Positions 1 through 8,805 of a DNA stretch of 64,000 bases are shown in pieces. Within the stretch, counting starts at the first letter, position 1, and the number at the start of each line of letters is the position of its first letter. Origin of the DNA: JAJFKB01 sp965230515. Its GTDB lineage: Bacteria > Pseudomonadota > Gammaproteobacteria > Pseudomonadales > IMCC2047. Location of the stretch: positions 806,001 through 870,000 of the forward strand of contig OZ246007.1 in the NCBI GenBank assembly GCA_965230515.1. Reading direction: 5' to 3'. The notes beneath the pieces were generated by a model, which saw only the letters and a program-made list of their open reading frames with translations, was not told the origin of the DNA and searched no databases. The translations under genes and the position numbers were made by a program.

Positions 1-2
1 AA

Positions 3-266
3 CAAGAGGCCGCTCAGGTTCGCCAGGTCATCAAAAAAGAAAATTTAAAGAGTGATTTTAGTGCTCAAACACTCGAAGATGTTGCTTGTCTGGTGTTTCT
101 TGAATACTATCTTGCGCCAATGCAAAAGAAGCATTGTCCGGAAAAGATAGTTGGGGTCATACGCAAGACCTGGCATAAAATGTCTCACAGCGGACGGGAG
201 CATGCGCTTCAATTGCGTTACACGGAAGATCAGAATGAACTGATTCAGAAAGCGCTGGCCCAGTAG
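3..266 (+). CDS. DUF4202 domain protein, C-terminal part
   Basis: An open frame enters from the left edge and stops at 264-266, giving 88 residues of a C-terminus. The segment with TLEDVACLVFLEYYLAP and IRKTWHKMS resembles the end of DUF4202 proteins, which are often encoded near sulfite or nitrite reductase and siroheme genes. The function of the family is not known to me. The gene lies about 100 bp before cysG on the same strand, so a link with siroheme metabolism is possible but inferred. The start is outside the window. Confidence 0.75.
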   Translation, partial: QEAAQVRQVIKKENLKSDFSAQTLEDVACLVFLEYYLAPMQKKHCPEKIVGVIRKTWHKMSHSGREHALQLRYTEDQNELIQKALAQ

Positions 267-296
267 CGGAAAAATCGGTTTTGTTCTTCGGTTTAA

Positions 297-310
297 TTGT
301 TGTACATCAA
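297..310 (+). promoter_or_regulatory. FNR/Anr-like box upstream of cysG
   Basis: TTGTTGTACATCAA differs from the FNR consensus TTGAT-N4-ATCAA at one half-site base. Its centre (303.5) fits a class II position if transcription starts near 345, and a TAGTAT -10-like hexamer lies at 332-337. Anaerobic control of cysG would match supply of precorrin-2 for heme d1. This is inferred from the motif only. Confidence 0.45.
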
Positions 311-326
311 TATTTAGCTATAAAGA

Positions 327-346
327 AAGACTAGTATTCTAGTCTT
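327..346. promoter_or_regulatory. Perfect 8-bp palindrome before cysG
   Basis: AAGACTAG and CTAGTCTT flank a TATT spacer, 22 bp upstream of the cysG ATG and overlapping the proposed -10. It could be an operator or an RNA hairpin. The downstream sequence lacks a T-tract, so it does not look like an intrinsic terminator for the + strand. Confidence 0.4.
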
Positions 347-368
347 CTGAAATTCGGGGTAGTTACCT

Positions 369-1742
369 ATGGACCATTTACCAATATTTACCAAAATGAC
401 TGGTAAAAGTTGTCTATTGGTGGGCGGCGGCAACGTTGCGGCACGTAAGCTTGAAATAGTTCTGGAAGCTGGCGCAAGGGTGACCCTGGTTGCCCCGGAG
501 ATTAGCGAAGAGATCAAAACTAACCGCAGCGACAACCTGCTACTTGTTAACGGTCCTTACGAGTCCAGCATGATGGATGGCATGGATCTGGTGATCGCGG
601 CCACCAATGACCAACATTTAAATCAGACCATCTATGAAGATGCTTCACAGCGACACCTGTTCGTCAATGTAGTCGACAATACTGAGCTGTGCAGCTTTAT
701 CATGCCCGCAATAATTGACCGGTCGCCCATCACAATTGCCGTGAGCACATCTGGTAAAGCCCCGGTTCTGGCAAGACTGCTGCGTGGTAAGATCGAATCC
801 ATGATTCCTCATCGCTACGGTCATCTGGCAAAACTGGCCGACCGCTTTCGTGATCAGGTAAAAGAAAAGCTCACGGAAGGTACTGCGAGAAAGAACTTCT
901 GGGAGAATGTTTTCGAGGGCTCCATCGCAGAACAGGTACTCGCAGGCAACGAGGATACAGCCGACAAAGAGCTTCAGACATTACTTGACAGTAATGAGCA
1001 ACATCCTCAACAACAGGGCGAAGTTTATCTGGTCGGCTCGGGTCCGGGTGATGCGGATTTATTGACCTTCAGAGCACTGCGCCTTATGCAGAAAGCCGAC
1101 GTCGTGGTTTATGACAGGCTGGTCTCAAAAGACATTCTTAATCTGGTACGACGTGATGCAGACAAGTTCTATGTTGGCAAACAGGCCAGCAATCACTGCG
1201 TCCCTCAGGACCAGATTAACAACCTGCTTGTTAAACTGGCGAATGAAGGGAAAAGAGTATTACGTCTGAAAGGTGGCGATCCCTATATATTTGGCAGAGG
1301 TGGCGAAGAAGCCGAAGAGTTGATCAAGGCGGGTATAGGTTTTCAGGCTGTCCCCGGTATAACCTCAGCGGCAGGCGCCTCAAATTATTGCGGCATCCCA
1401 TTAACTCACAGGGATTACGCGCAGTCGGTGACGTTTGCAACCGGTCATCTAAAAGATAACAGCGTCAACCTTGACTGGAAAGCTCTGGCTCGGGACGGAC
1501 AGACACTGGTTATTTATATGGGCCTGGGTGGCTTACCGGTTATTTCCGAGCAATTGATTGGGCATGGCATGAACGCCAGCACTCCAGTTGCCGTAATCCA
1601 CCGGGCAACACAACCGGAACAGCAGATTCTGATCAGTGATCTCGAAAATGTACCTCAAAAAGTGATCGATGAAAAACTCAAAACGCCCAGCATTTTAATC
1701 ATCGGAGAAGTTGTAAAACTAAGGCCTCGCCTGGGCCACTAA
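369..1742 (+). CDS. cysG: Siroheme synthase CysG (bifunctional)
   Basis: This 457-residue protein has the full CysG length and order. Residues 1 to about 200 form the precorrin-2 dehydrogenase/ferrochelatase part (NAD-binding LLVGGGNVAARK near residue 16). Residues from about 216 to the end form the SAM-dependent uroporphyrinogen III methyltransferase part (LVGSGPGDADLLT and the RLKGGDPYIFGRGGEE motif). It converts uroporphyrinogen III through precorrin-2 and sirohydrochlorin to siroheme, in the cytoplasm. Siroheme is also the precursor of heme d1. No separate nirE methyltransferase is present beside the nir genes, so this enzyme may feed heme d1 synthesis. A GGGG Shine-Dalgarno-like stretch precedes the ATG. 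Confidence 0.95.
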   Translation: MDHLPIFTKMTGKSCLLVGGGNVAARKLEIVLEAGARVTLVAPEISEEIKTNRSDNLLLVNGPYESSMMDGMDLVIAATNDQHLNQTIYEDASQRHLFVNVVDNTELCSFIMPAIIDRSPITIAVSTSGKAPVLARLLRGKIESMIPHRYGHLAKLADRFRDQVKEKLTEGTARKNFWENVFEGSIAEQVLAGNEDTADKELQTLLDSNEQHPQQQGEVYLVGSGPGDADLLTFRALRLMQKADVVVYDRLVSKDILNLVRRDADKFYVGKQASNHCVPQDQINNLLVKLANEGKRVLRLKGGDPYIFGRGGEEAEELIKAGIGFQAVPGITSAAGASNYCGIPLTHRDYAQSVTFATGHLKDNSVNLDWKALARDGQTLVIYMGLGGLPVISEQLIGHGMNASTPVAVIHRATQPEQQILISDLENVPQKVIDEKLKTPSILIIGEVVKLRPRLGH

Positions 1743-1777
1743 GCCATTTATCGAATAGCGACACCCTTTAAAAACTG

Positions 1778-2776
1778 TTATTGCGAGACTGGCTGCTGGC
1801 TGTCAGAGGCCACTTCAGTCTCATCATCTTTCTCCGCCTCATCCTCCGCTTGGGCAAGCAACTCAGGCAGCTGCGTAACTACTTGCTCCCCGGTAGCACC
1901 TTTAACCCAAAGAAAAGCAGGGCTTTTCATCTGTGCATAGTAGGAAGGAGCCGCATTAAAATCACGTTGCCACCTGAACTCTCCTGCAATGCCAACGAGC
2001 ATGACCACTGCCGCCAGGCCGAACGCGGACCACAAACGCTTTTTGGACATCAAGTTAGTTGCCAAAGTCAGACTCGACCATATGGTTACGAGCAACAACA
2101 AAAACTTACCGGATCTAATCAAGATGTCCTGCACCAGCGCACTACTAAGATTGTAGGCAACAATATCTGTCACATAATGCGCGCAGAACGAAGCGATACC
2201 AAACAAATACCATATAGACAAGTGACTGAAGAAATAAGCACGATGCCTGACCAGCCTGCCGACCAAAGCCCAGACAACAGACAACATGACGACGCCCAAT
2301 AGGCTCCACAATGCCGGCTGCAGTAGTTTTAATGGTTTGTATTCGGTGAATGTTCGGGTATAGCTGTCAAACACCATAATGGCACAGCTCAACACAATAA
2401 GTATGGGCCATACACTATGACGCCCCAAAGTAACCAACCGTGCTTCCGCACTATCCACTTTTAAAACAGGACTAACCGAATGAGTGTCCTCGTATATATA
2501 CAGATAGGTGTGCCCGACACGGAGCCTGTCTCCCGATGCGACATGCCGACTGGCTTGAATTTTTTGTTTTCGATACTGCACACCGTTTGCACTGTCCAGG
2601 TCCTCAGCAACCCAACCCTCCGGGTGAAGAGTTAGCCTGAGGTGGTGCGCCGAAACGTATGCATCTTCCAGAATCACATCGTTATCAAATGCCCGACCAA
2701 TCGAAATCTGCTCCTGCTCCGTTCTGAACCGTTCTATTAACTGCCCTCCTCTGCCACGCACCTCAATAACAGTCAT
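1778..2776 (-). CDS. FHA-domain membrane protein
   Basis: The first ~95 of 332 residues form a forkhead-associated phosphothreonine-binding domain (ISIGRAFDNDVILED, SAHHLRL, DSANGVQY). About five hydrophobic segments follow between residues 120 and 275, for example around VLSCAIMVFDSY and FLLLLVTIWSSLTLATNL. The tail is acidic and hydrophilic. The start codon overlaps the stop of the upstream protease gene (ATGA), so the two are translationally coupled. The topology suggests a membrane protein that reads a phosphorylated partner on the cytoplasmic side. No kinase gene is seen in the window and the function is unknown. Confidence 0.8.
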   Translation of the reverse strand: MTVIEVRGRGGQLIERFRTEQEQISIGRAFDNDVILEDAYVSAHHLRLTLHPEGWVAEDLDSANGVQYRKQKIQASRHVASGDRLRVGHTYLYIYEDTHSVSPVLKVDSAEARLVTLGRHSVWPILIVLSCAIMVFDSYTRTFTEYKPLKLLQPALWSLLGVVMLSVVWALVGRLVRHRAYFFSHLSIWYLFGIASFCAHYVTDIVAYNLSSALVQDILIRSGKFLLLLVTIWSSLTLATNLMSKKRLWSAFGLAAVVMLVGIAGEFRWQRDFNAAPSYYAQMKSPAFLWVKGATGEQVVTQLPELLAQAEDEAEKDDETEVASDSQQPVSQ

Positions 2777-4026
2777 CGGCTTACCTCCTCCATGAAGCGC
2801 ACCAGAAAGGCTTCTATACTGCCAAGATCCACACCCGCTAAAGTAAAGTGACTGATAAAGGCTCGACTCGACTGATCAACAGCTCCCCTGAGATAAAGCA
2901 AATCAAACAGTCCTGCATACTTTTTGTAGGCACGTGCACAGAGCACCAGCTTATCTGTATTGTCTGCATCGTCACTTATAAACTGTTCTTCACAGACAAA
3001 ATTACCCACGTTCTTTTCATCGGCACGATTATCCGGATAAAAGCGACCAAACATAGAACTGTAAAAACTGCGGAAACGACTCTCACTTAATTTCCCCGCT
3101 TCAAGCCAGAGAAACTGGTAGCTGATCACTCCGGTATTAAATCGGTCATCCAGATAGATCGACTGTTTGCTTCTGCAGGATGTCGAGATGCTGCGAAAAA
3201 GGTCTTTTTCCTTATTCGACCCTCCCCAACATTTTACAAAAGGTTCTATTTCTCCCAATACCTTCGCATCCCCCAGCGCCTCAATGGGCCAATCCTGCTT
3301 CAGCATCTCGCCAATAAGACGCTGCTGATTGGTTACCAGCTGATCACGAATCCTGTCTTCAAACGTAACCGGCTCAGCCACCTCAGCAGTCTGTCGATCA
3401 AGGAGGGCTTTTAGCGGCTCACCAGGAATCAGAAAACTGATCTGGTTTCCAGCCGTGGAAACATTGATACCAACAACCTCCCCGCTTCGATTCAGCACGG
3501 GGCCGCCACTCATACCCGGATTAACAGAACCTGAAAAGTGAATTCGTTGATAATAACTGTTTTGGTCTATACCGTTGAATGTTCCCGGTATTACGGTAAA
3601 CCCGATATCGTATGGATTACCAATAGAATAGATCGTATCTCCCTGCTCAACGGGTTTCTGCGGAAGGTGTAACGGTGATTTGTCCAGTGGCGTTGTTTTT
3701 AACAATGCCAGGTCGTTCAGAATATCGATATCGACCAGTTGTAGTTCCTGTACCACTCCGTCAGAACTTTCCAGCTCAGCTCGGTACTTATCGGGATGAT
3801 GAATTAGTTTTGAGATGACATGGAAATTGGTCGCAATCAGATTATCCCGGGAAGCCAGAAATCCGCTGCCCAGGCCAACTTTTTTGTCGGCGCGCAGATC
3901 GATAACCCGAATTTGGAAAATACGATCCTGATACTGCTTAAACAGCTGCATGGCGTCTTCTTCAGCAAACGCAGCCGCCGCCGACAGAAAGAACAACAGT
4001 AGCCATTTCACCCTGGGCTCAAACAA
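2773..4026 (-). CDS. Trypsin-like serine protease, exported
   Basis: This 417-residue protein has an N-terminal hydrophobic stretch ending in AAAAFA, which resembles a signal peptide. An S1 protease domain follows with a visible triad: His69 (ATNFHV), Asp106 (NDLALL) and Ser173 in GMSGGP. There is no obvious PDZ domain after it; the C-terminal ~200 residues are not recognised. The start is a TTG, chosen because a GGAGG Shine-Dalgarno sits 5 bp upstream. It is followed by the coupled FHA membrane protein gene. The pair lies 121 bp after nirN on the same strand, but nothing shows a role in denitrification. Confidence 0.8.
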   Translation of the reverse strand: MFEPRVKWLLLFFLSAAAAFAEEDAMQLFKQYQDRIFQIRVIDLRADKKVGLGSGFLASRDNLIATNFHVISKLIHHPDKYRAELESSDGVVQELQLVDIDILNDLALLKTTPLDKSPLHLPQKPVEQGDTIYSIGNPYDIGFTVIPGTFNGIDQNSYYQRIHFSGSVNPGMSGGPVLNRSGEVVGINVSTAGNQISFLIPGEPLKALLDRQTAEVAEPVTFEDRIRDQLVTNQQRLIGEMLKQDWPIEALGDAKVLGEIEPFVKCWGGSNKEKDLFRSISTSCRSKQSIYLDDRFNTGVISYQFLWLEAGKLSESRFRSFYSSMFGRFYPDNRADEKNVGNFVCEEQFISDDADNTDKLVLCARAYKKYAGLFDLLYLRGAVDQSSRAFISHFTLAGVDLGSIEAFLVRFMEEVSR

Positions 4027-4147
4027 AACAACCTCCTTTTACGTCCTGTTAACAGACCTTCTGATTCGCTTCAGATAATTTTTAAAAATGAATCAATAGC
4101 ATCCTTTTCACGGCCATCACAATCCCACAAACCAAACCAATCTGATG

Positions 4148-5674
4148 CTAGTGACTCGTCCCCTCCTCATAATGGGTTTTGTTGTAAACATTATACTTAC
4201 CGGAGGGTTTACTCATAGGGAGTCTTTTGATCTCTTTCAGGCTATGAGCATCATAAACGACCAATGCGCCCTCTTTATCCCAAACGCTGACCAACGCGTA
4301 ACGCCCGTCTTTTGTAAATTCCACATGCCCGGAGGTTTTGCCGGGGGATGGCTGCAGGGTTTTCACTATCTTAAGTGTTTTTTTATCGATGACATGCATT
4401 TTATCCCTGTTTGGACCAAAAAACACATCCACCCAGGCATAGGGACTTTGCGCATGACTTCGCATAAAAAACCCCGGCCCTTCCGTTTCGATCGTGGCAA
4501 TCGTTTGCCAGTTATCCATTTCGATCACGCTCACCTGACCATTACTTAAGTTTGGAGATGCCAGTACCGTTCTACCCTGATACTGCCATGTAATGCCCGA
4601 ACCCAGATGGGGCATACCCGGTAATGCCAATTCTGCAATACGATTTCCGGTATCAAGATCGATGACCAAACCTCCACGCACCTTAGACTTTTTCCCACCA
4701 CTATCCACAGGTCTTGCCGCTCCCATCACCTGGGAATAGGACTGATTAAAAAAGAAATCATCGAGATAGTCATCAAGCTTAATACGCCGTGGCTCAAAGG
4801 TTGGTTTATCCACAGTAGCTTTATAGGAAATCTCCCATACCTCGGGAAGATCCTTTAATGCTGCGATAAAACTGTTCCGGGTGGGCGCTGTATAAACCGC
4901 ACTTACCCTTGAAGTAACACCAGAATCCCCTTCGGTTTGTAGTATTTTTAGGGGCTCAAGAGTTTCAGCATCCAGAAACACCAGGTTATGGGGCAGATAG
5001 TTTCCAACAGCAACATAACGCCCATCAAATGAAACTGCCAGATTTCTGGTGTTAATCCCTGCGCGGACTTCAGCCACCGTTTTCAGGTTATAGAGATCGA
5101 ATTTTGACACCCAACCATCGCGTGACGCAAAGAAAACATAGCGTCCGTCGCGGGTATATTTGGGACCGCCATGCACGGCAAAACGTGTTTTAAATCGGTG
5201 AATCGGCTCAAATGTATCGCCATTAAGAACCGTTGCGTGATGATCACCCAGTTCAACCACCATAAAAAGATTCTGCAGGTCCGCAGAGAATACCGGCTTA
5301 TCGCTTAGCTGGCTGGCCTTGAAATGGGTGACCCGAGACGCTTTAATTTTTGCCATATCCCAAACAAGGTCTGCCTGAGGTTTCGAATAAATAAAATCCA
5401 CCAACTGGTCGATTTCAGAAACAGACAACTGTTGCGCAAACGCCGGCATTTGTGTCGCCACCCTGCCATTGGAGATCACATCAGCTGCAAACTTTTTCTT
5501 TAGTCGGCTTAGGTTCTGTGGCAACAGCGCCGGGCCCATGGCCCCCAATCTCTGATCGCCATGACATTGAGCGCAGTGCTGCCGGTAAAGTGCGTTTGTA
5601 TCCGAACCGGCAACACTTATGCTGCTGGTAAGCAATAAGCTAAACAGCACCGGTAAAATTGACACTAATCGCAT
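4148..5674 (-). CDS. nirN: Heme d1 biosynthesis protein NirN (c-type heme plus d1-type propeller)
   Basis: The 508-residue protein has a signal peptide (about residues 1-22), a cytochrome c heme site CAQCH (Cys34, Cys37, His38) and a C-terminal eight-bladed propeller as in cytochrome cd1. In established work NirN is a periplasmic dehydrogenase that makes the acrylate side chain of heme d1 in the last step before transfer to NirS. The MPHLGSG motif and the ending NKTHYEEGTSH fit NirN rather than NirS, and the protein is shorter than NirS. It is the last gene of the nir operon, 28 bp after nirJ. The main alternative is a divergent NirS, which I consider unlikely. Confidence 0.87.
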   Translation of the reverse strand: MRLVSILPVLFSLLLTSSISVAGSDTNALYRQHCAQCHGDQRLGAMGPALLPQNLSRLKKKFAADVISNGRVATQMPAFAQQLSVSEIDQLVDFIYSKPQADLVWDMAKIKASRVTHFKASQLSDKPVFSADLQNLFMVVELGDHHATVLNGDTFEPIHRFKTRFAVHGGPKYTRDGRYVFFASRDGWVSKFDLYNLKTVAEVRAGINTRNLAVSFDGRYVAVGNYLPHNLVFLDAETLEPLKILQTEGDSGVTSRVSAVYTAPTRNSFIAALKDLPEVWEISYKATVDKPTFEPRRIKLDDYLDDFFFNQSYSQVMGAARPVDSGGKKSKVRGGLVIDLDTGNRIAELALPGMPHLGSGITWQYQGRTVLASPNLSNGQVSVIEMDNWQTIATIETEGPGFFMRSHAQSPYAWVDVFFGPNRDKMHVIDKKTLKIVKTLQPSPGKTSGHVEFTKDGRYALVSVWDKEGALVVYDAHSLKEIKRLPMSKPSGKYNVYNKTHYEEGTSH

Positions 5675-5702
5675 CTGTTGGTTTTCCTTATCAGTTATAC
5701 AG

Positions 5703-6914
5703 TTATGAAGAAATAGATTTGCTGGGAATGGTATCCCTGCTGTAAGGGGTTACCTGTAACCGTTCGAGATCCCCGTCTACACCGATCTCCTCATCCGTGA
5801 GATAGCAAGCCGGATCTTCCTGCCAGGGATCGCCGGTCAACTGGTAGGCCCTGACACGAGTATTACCACCACAAACAAGGCTGTATTGGCAGGCGCCACA
5901 GCGACCTTTCAACTGTCTCGGCTGCTCTTTCAAGCCATCCATCAAAGGATCCGACCGGTCTTCCCAGATCTCTGAGAACGGGCGCTCTTTGACATTACCC
6001 AAATGGTAGTCCCACCAGAATGTATCAGGGTGGACATTGCCCATATTATCTATATTTGCCACATACAATCCGGATGCGTTCCCACCCCAGCTTTCCAGGC
6101 GCTCTCTTATAAAAGCTTCCTTTTCCGGGAAGTGCTTGCGCACCCAGTAAAGCAGGTAAACACCGTCAGCATCGTTATTGCCAGTAACATATTCTCTGAT
6201 ACGACCCTGCTGTAGCTCTTGCCAGCAACGATCAAAAATCAGATCCATCGCCCACCGGGTTAATTGATGCACTACATCATCCTTACGGTTTCGATTGCCC
6301 CGGCCCGCGTAGTTCAGATGTGAAAGGTAGAATTTATCAATGCCCTCATCATCGACGATTTTGAGCAGTTCCGGTAACTCCTCTGCATTATCCTGGGTTA
6401 GAGTAAATCTGAGTCCCACCTTGATTCCGTTGTCCTGACAAAGCCGCACCGCCCTCATGGACGCATCAAACGCACCCTCCAGTTGACGGAATTTGTCGTG
6501 TGTTTTGCCAATACCGTCGATGCTGATCCCTACATAGTCAAATCCTGTTTCCAGCAAAGGTTCAATATGTGACTCGTCGATTAGCGTGCCGTTACTTGAA
6601 AGGCCCACATAGAAGCCCTTCTTCTTGGCGTATTGACCAACCTCGTAGATATCAGGTCGCAGCAGCGGCTCTCCACCTGATAAAATCAGCGCAGGCACAC
6701 GGAACTGTTTGAGATCATCCATCACTCCTTTTACCTGCTCGGTTGAAAGCTCTCCCGGAAAATCCTTGTCCGCACTAATCGAATAACAGTGCTTACAGCA
6801 CAGGTTGCACCGACGAATCAAATTCCAGATAACCACGGGTCCCGGTGGTTTTCGTATCGGCGCAGCGGCTTCAGGATTAGCGAGTGCCTGCATAAACTGT
6901 GTCACGCGAAACAT
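5703..6914 (-). CDS. nirJ: Radical SAM heme d1 synthase NirJ
   Basis: This 403-residue protein carries the radical-SAM cluster CX3CX2C at Cys36, Cys40 and Cys43 (RRCNLCCKHCYS), the LSGGEPLLRPD motif, and a C-terminal cysteine-rich region (CGACQYSLVCGG) that binds an auxiliary iron-sulfur cluster in the family. NirJ replaces the two propionate chains of 12,18-didecarboxysiroheme with carbonyl groups. It follows nirH with a single base between them and precedes nirN. Length and motifs are those of the NirJ family. Confidence 0.92.
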   Translation of the reverse strand: MFRVTQFMQALANPEAAAPIRKPPGPVVIWNLIRRCNLCCKHCYSISADKDFPGELSTEQVKGVMDDLKQFRVPALILSGGEPLLRPDIYEVGQYAKKKGFYVGLSSNGTLIDESHIEPLLETGFDYVGISIDGIGKTHDKFRQLEGAFDASMRAVRLCQDNGIKVGLRFTLTQDNAEELPELLKIVDDEGIDKFYLSHLNYAGRGNRNRKDDVVHQLTRWAMDLIFDRCWQELQQGRIREYVTGNNDADGVYLLYWVRKHFPEKEAFIRERLESWGGNASGLYVANIDNMGNVHPDTFWWDYHLGNVKERPFSEIWEDRSDPLMDGLKEQPRQLKGRCGACQYSLVCGGNTRVRAYQLTGDPWQEDPACYLTDEEIGVDGDLERLQVTPYSRDTIPSKSISS

Positions 6915-6915
6915 A

Positions 6916-7404
6916 TCAATTTCTCCCAGAACGGATTCTCAAACCCGTTTTCTTTAATATTTTCAAACTGTTGAGTTGCGTCATCGCTCTACAGGCATCG
7001 CCCAATAAAACCTGAATGGTCTGCACCTGCTCATCGACCTCCTGAGCAGTGCGACCATGAACCATGGCAAAAAGGTTATAGTTCCAGTTGGGCTCCTGCC
7101 GGGGTCGCTGATAACAGTGACTTACGAAATCGAGCCGACCAACCTGTTCACCCAACTCTAGAATTTTCTGATCGTCCACATCCCAGACGGTCATCAGATT
7201 AAAACGATAGCCCAGCGCATAATGATTGGGCACCAGCCCAATTCGCCGAATCAACCCCTGATCCAGCATTTCACCCATGGTTATCAGCAATTCCGACTCA
7301 TCAACACCAAGCTGTTCGGCAATGGCCAGGTATGGACGATCGCAAATCGGCAGACCGTTTTGTGTTGCAGCAATCACTTTTTTAACCAATACGGGATCTA
7401 GCAT
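6916..7404 (-). CDS. nirH: Siroheme decarboxylase subunit NirH
   Basis: This 162-residue protein has a Lrp/AsnC-type fold: an N-terminal winged helix (YLAIAEQLGVDESELL) and a C-terminal ferredoxin-like domain with CYQRPRQEPNWNYNLFAM. The NirD/L/G/H proteins together decarboxylate siroheme to 12,18-didecarboxysiroheme. The CYQRPR motif and the GLIRRIGLV segment match NirL in this operon more closely than NirD or NirG, so it is the second member of the G-H pair. It lies 12 bp after nirG and one base before nirJ. Confidence 0.88.
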   Translation of the reverse strand: MLDPVLVKKVIAATQNGLPICDRPYLAIAEQLGVDESELLITMGEMLDQGLIRRIGLVPNHYALGYRFNLMTVWDVDDQKILELGEQVGRLDFVSHCYQRPRQEPNWNYNLFAMVHGRTAQEVDEQVQTIQVLLGDACRAMTQLNSLKILKKTGLRIRSGRN

Positions 7405-7416
7405 TCACTCAACACC

Positions 7417-7899
7417 TTATGCCTGCAGTTTCAAACCTACAAAAAATTCGGTTTGCTTCGGCAAGTTTAACCCGGGACAGCCTGTCACCTGCATAATCTC
7501 AGCAAACACCTGTTCCAGTTCCGGATAATCAGCCGTTGCCAAAACAAACCACATATTCCATTCATGCTCCCGCTGATAATTATGAGCTACCTGGGGGTAA
7601 CTATTGACCTGCTCCGCAACTTCATCAAAACGGTTGTGCGGCACCTTCAAAGCACACAGTGAAAAAGCACCGTCGGCTTTCTCAATATTGTAAAGCGGCC
7701 CAAAGCGCGTCAACACTCCATTTTGCAGCAGCTTCTCCACTGTTTGCTGTACTTCCAGACTGGTAACTCCGAGCTCTGCTGCCATCTGGACAAAAGGTTC
7801 GGTGTGCAGCGGAATGTCGCCCTGATATGCATTAATCAGTTTTTTTTCGAAATCGGTCAGTTCTACCTTTTCCTGACGTAAATTTGCCCGCTTAGACAT
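7417..7899 (-). CDS. nirG: Siroheme decarboxylase subunit NirG
   Basis: A Lrp/AsnC-like protein of 160 residues. The ATG at 7899 is preferred to a longer frame starting at 7974 because a GGAG sits upstream and the homologous region begins at MSKRANLRQ. This start overlaps the nirL stop by 8 bp. The NYQREHEWNMWFVLA segment and the FPLH/IPLHTEPF opening parallel NirD, marking this as the D-type member of the second pair. It acts with NirH, and probably NirD/L, in siroheme decarboxylation. Confidence 0.87.
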   Translation of the reverse strand: MSKRANLRQEKVELTDFEKKLINAYQGDIPLHTEPFVQMAAELGVTSLEVQQTVEKLLQNGVLTRFGPLYNIEKADGAFSLCALKVPHNRFDEVAEQVNSYPQVAHNYQREHEWNMWFVLATADYPELEQVFAEIMQVTGCPGLNLPKQTEFFVGLKLQA

Positions 7900-8359
7900 A
7901 GTGCGCTCCGCGCTGCTTAAAGCGCTTACTGCTAAATAGCAACTGATGAGTATAGTCCAGCTGATTTCGATCAATCATATCCCGCAACTGCTGTTTGACC
8001 TGATCACGCTCCTTGCCATGAATCATGCAAAACAGATTATAGGGCCATCCCGGTCGGCGCGGTCGCTGATAACAGAGTGTCACACAAGACTCCTTTGAAA
8101 GCCTCTGCGCAACCTGCTCCAGCTCAGATTCGGGTATATCCCAAACCACCATGCAGTTTGCCGAATAACCCAACTCGCGGTGCCTCAACACCATACCAAA
8201 TCGCTTTATTAACCCTTGCTCTTTAAAGGCAGCAATCCTGTCAATCACTTGCTGTTCGGTGACACCCAACTGCTCGGCTATCGCGGCATATGGCCGACTG
8301 ACCAGAGGGAGGCCTTTTTGCAAAACGCGACGCAGTTCCTGATCCGGCACTTCAGTCAT
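7892..8359 (-). CDS. nirL: Siroheme decarboxylase subunit NirL
   Basis: This 155-residue Lrp/AsnC-like protein has a winged helix at the N-terminus (YAAIAEQLGVTEQQVID) and the L-type signature CYQRPRRPGWPYNLFCM. Its start overlaps the nirD stop by one base (TAATG arrangement) and its end overlaps nirG, so the four subunits are likely made in fixed proportion. In the family it is part of the siroheme decarboxylase complex and is an enzyme rather than a transcription factor, despite the fold. Confidence 0.88.
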   Translation of the reverse strand: MTEVPDQELRRVLQKGLPLVSRPYAAIAEQLGVTEQQVIDRIAAFKEQGLIKRFGMVLRHRELGYSANCMVVWDIPESELEQVAQRLSKESCVTLCYQRPRRPGWPYNLFCMIHGKERDQVKQQLRDMIDRNQLDYTHQLLFSSKRFKQRGAHYV

Positions 8360-8805
8360 TATAATGGGAACCCCAAGTCGATATGATAACCTTTGACCAT
8401 AGGCAGGTTTAGCAATGGAAAGTCGAATTGTGCCTTAATTTCTTGCAGCACTCGTTCCACTCCGGACTGTTCAGGAGCATTGACGACAAACCAAAGATTA
8501 TAATCATGCTCTCGCTGATAGTTGTGGTTAACCTCTGAAAACTGATTGACAAAATCGGCGACTTTTTCAATCTCCTGCTCAGGTACAGCAAGCGCTGCCA
8601 ATGTGCTGGCACCGGCACGATGATGGTTAAAGACTGCGCCAAATCGGGAGATGGCGTTTTGACTCTCAAGCTCTCGAAGACGCTGCAATATCTCCTGCTC
8701 GGACACACCCAGCTCTTCAGCCAGCAATTTAAACGGCTCAGGATGCAGCGGAAAGTCCTGCTGAATCCGGTTTAACAATGCCCGATCCTGCTCAGAGAGT
8801 ATCAT
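8359..8805 (-). CDS. nirD: Siroheme decarboxylase subunit NirD
   Basis: This 148-residue Lrp/AsnC-like protein has the D-type signature NYQREHDYNLWFVV and an N-terminal helix-turn-helix region (LLAEELGVSEQEILQRL). Its ATG overlaps the nirF stop by one base. The family converts siroheme to 12,18-didecarboxysiroheme together with NirL. In this window D, L, G and H are four separate genes, not fused as in some denitrifiers. Confidence 0.88.
   Translation of the reverse strand: MILSEQDRALLNRIQQDFPLHPEPFKLLAEELGVSEQEILQRLRELESQNAISRFGAVFNHHRAGASTLAALAVPEQEIEKVADFVNQFSEVNHNYQREHDYNLWFVVNAPEQSGVERVLQEIKAQFDFPLLNLPMVKGYHIDLGFPL

Noticed and set aside
4148..5674. Annotation of the 508-residue d1 protein as NirS
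   Set aside because: Its ending EEGTSH, its MPHLGSG motif and its shorter length point to NirN.
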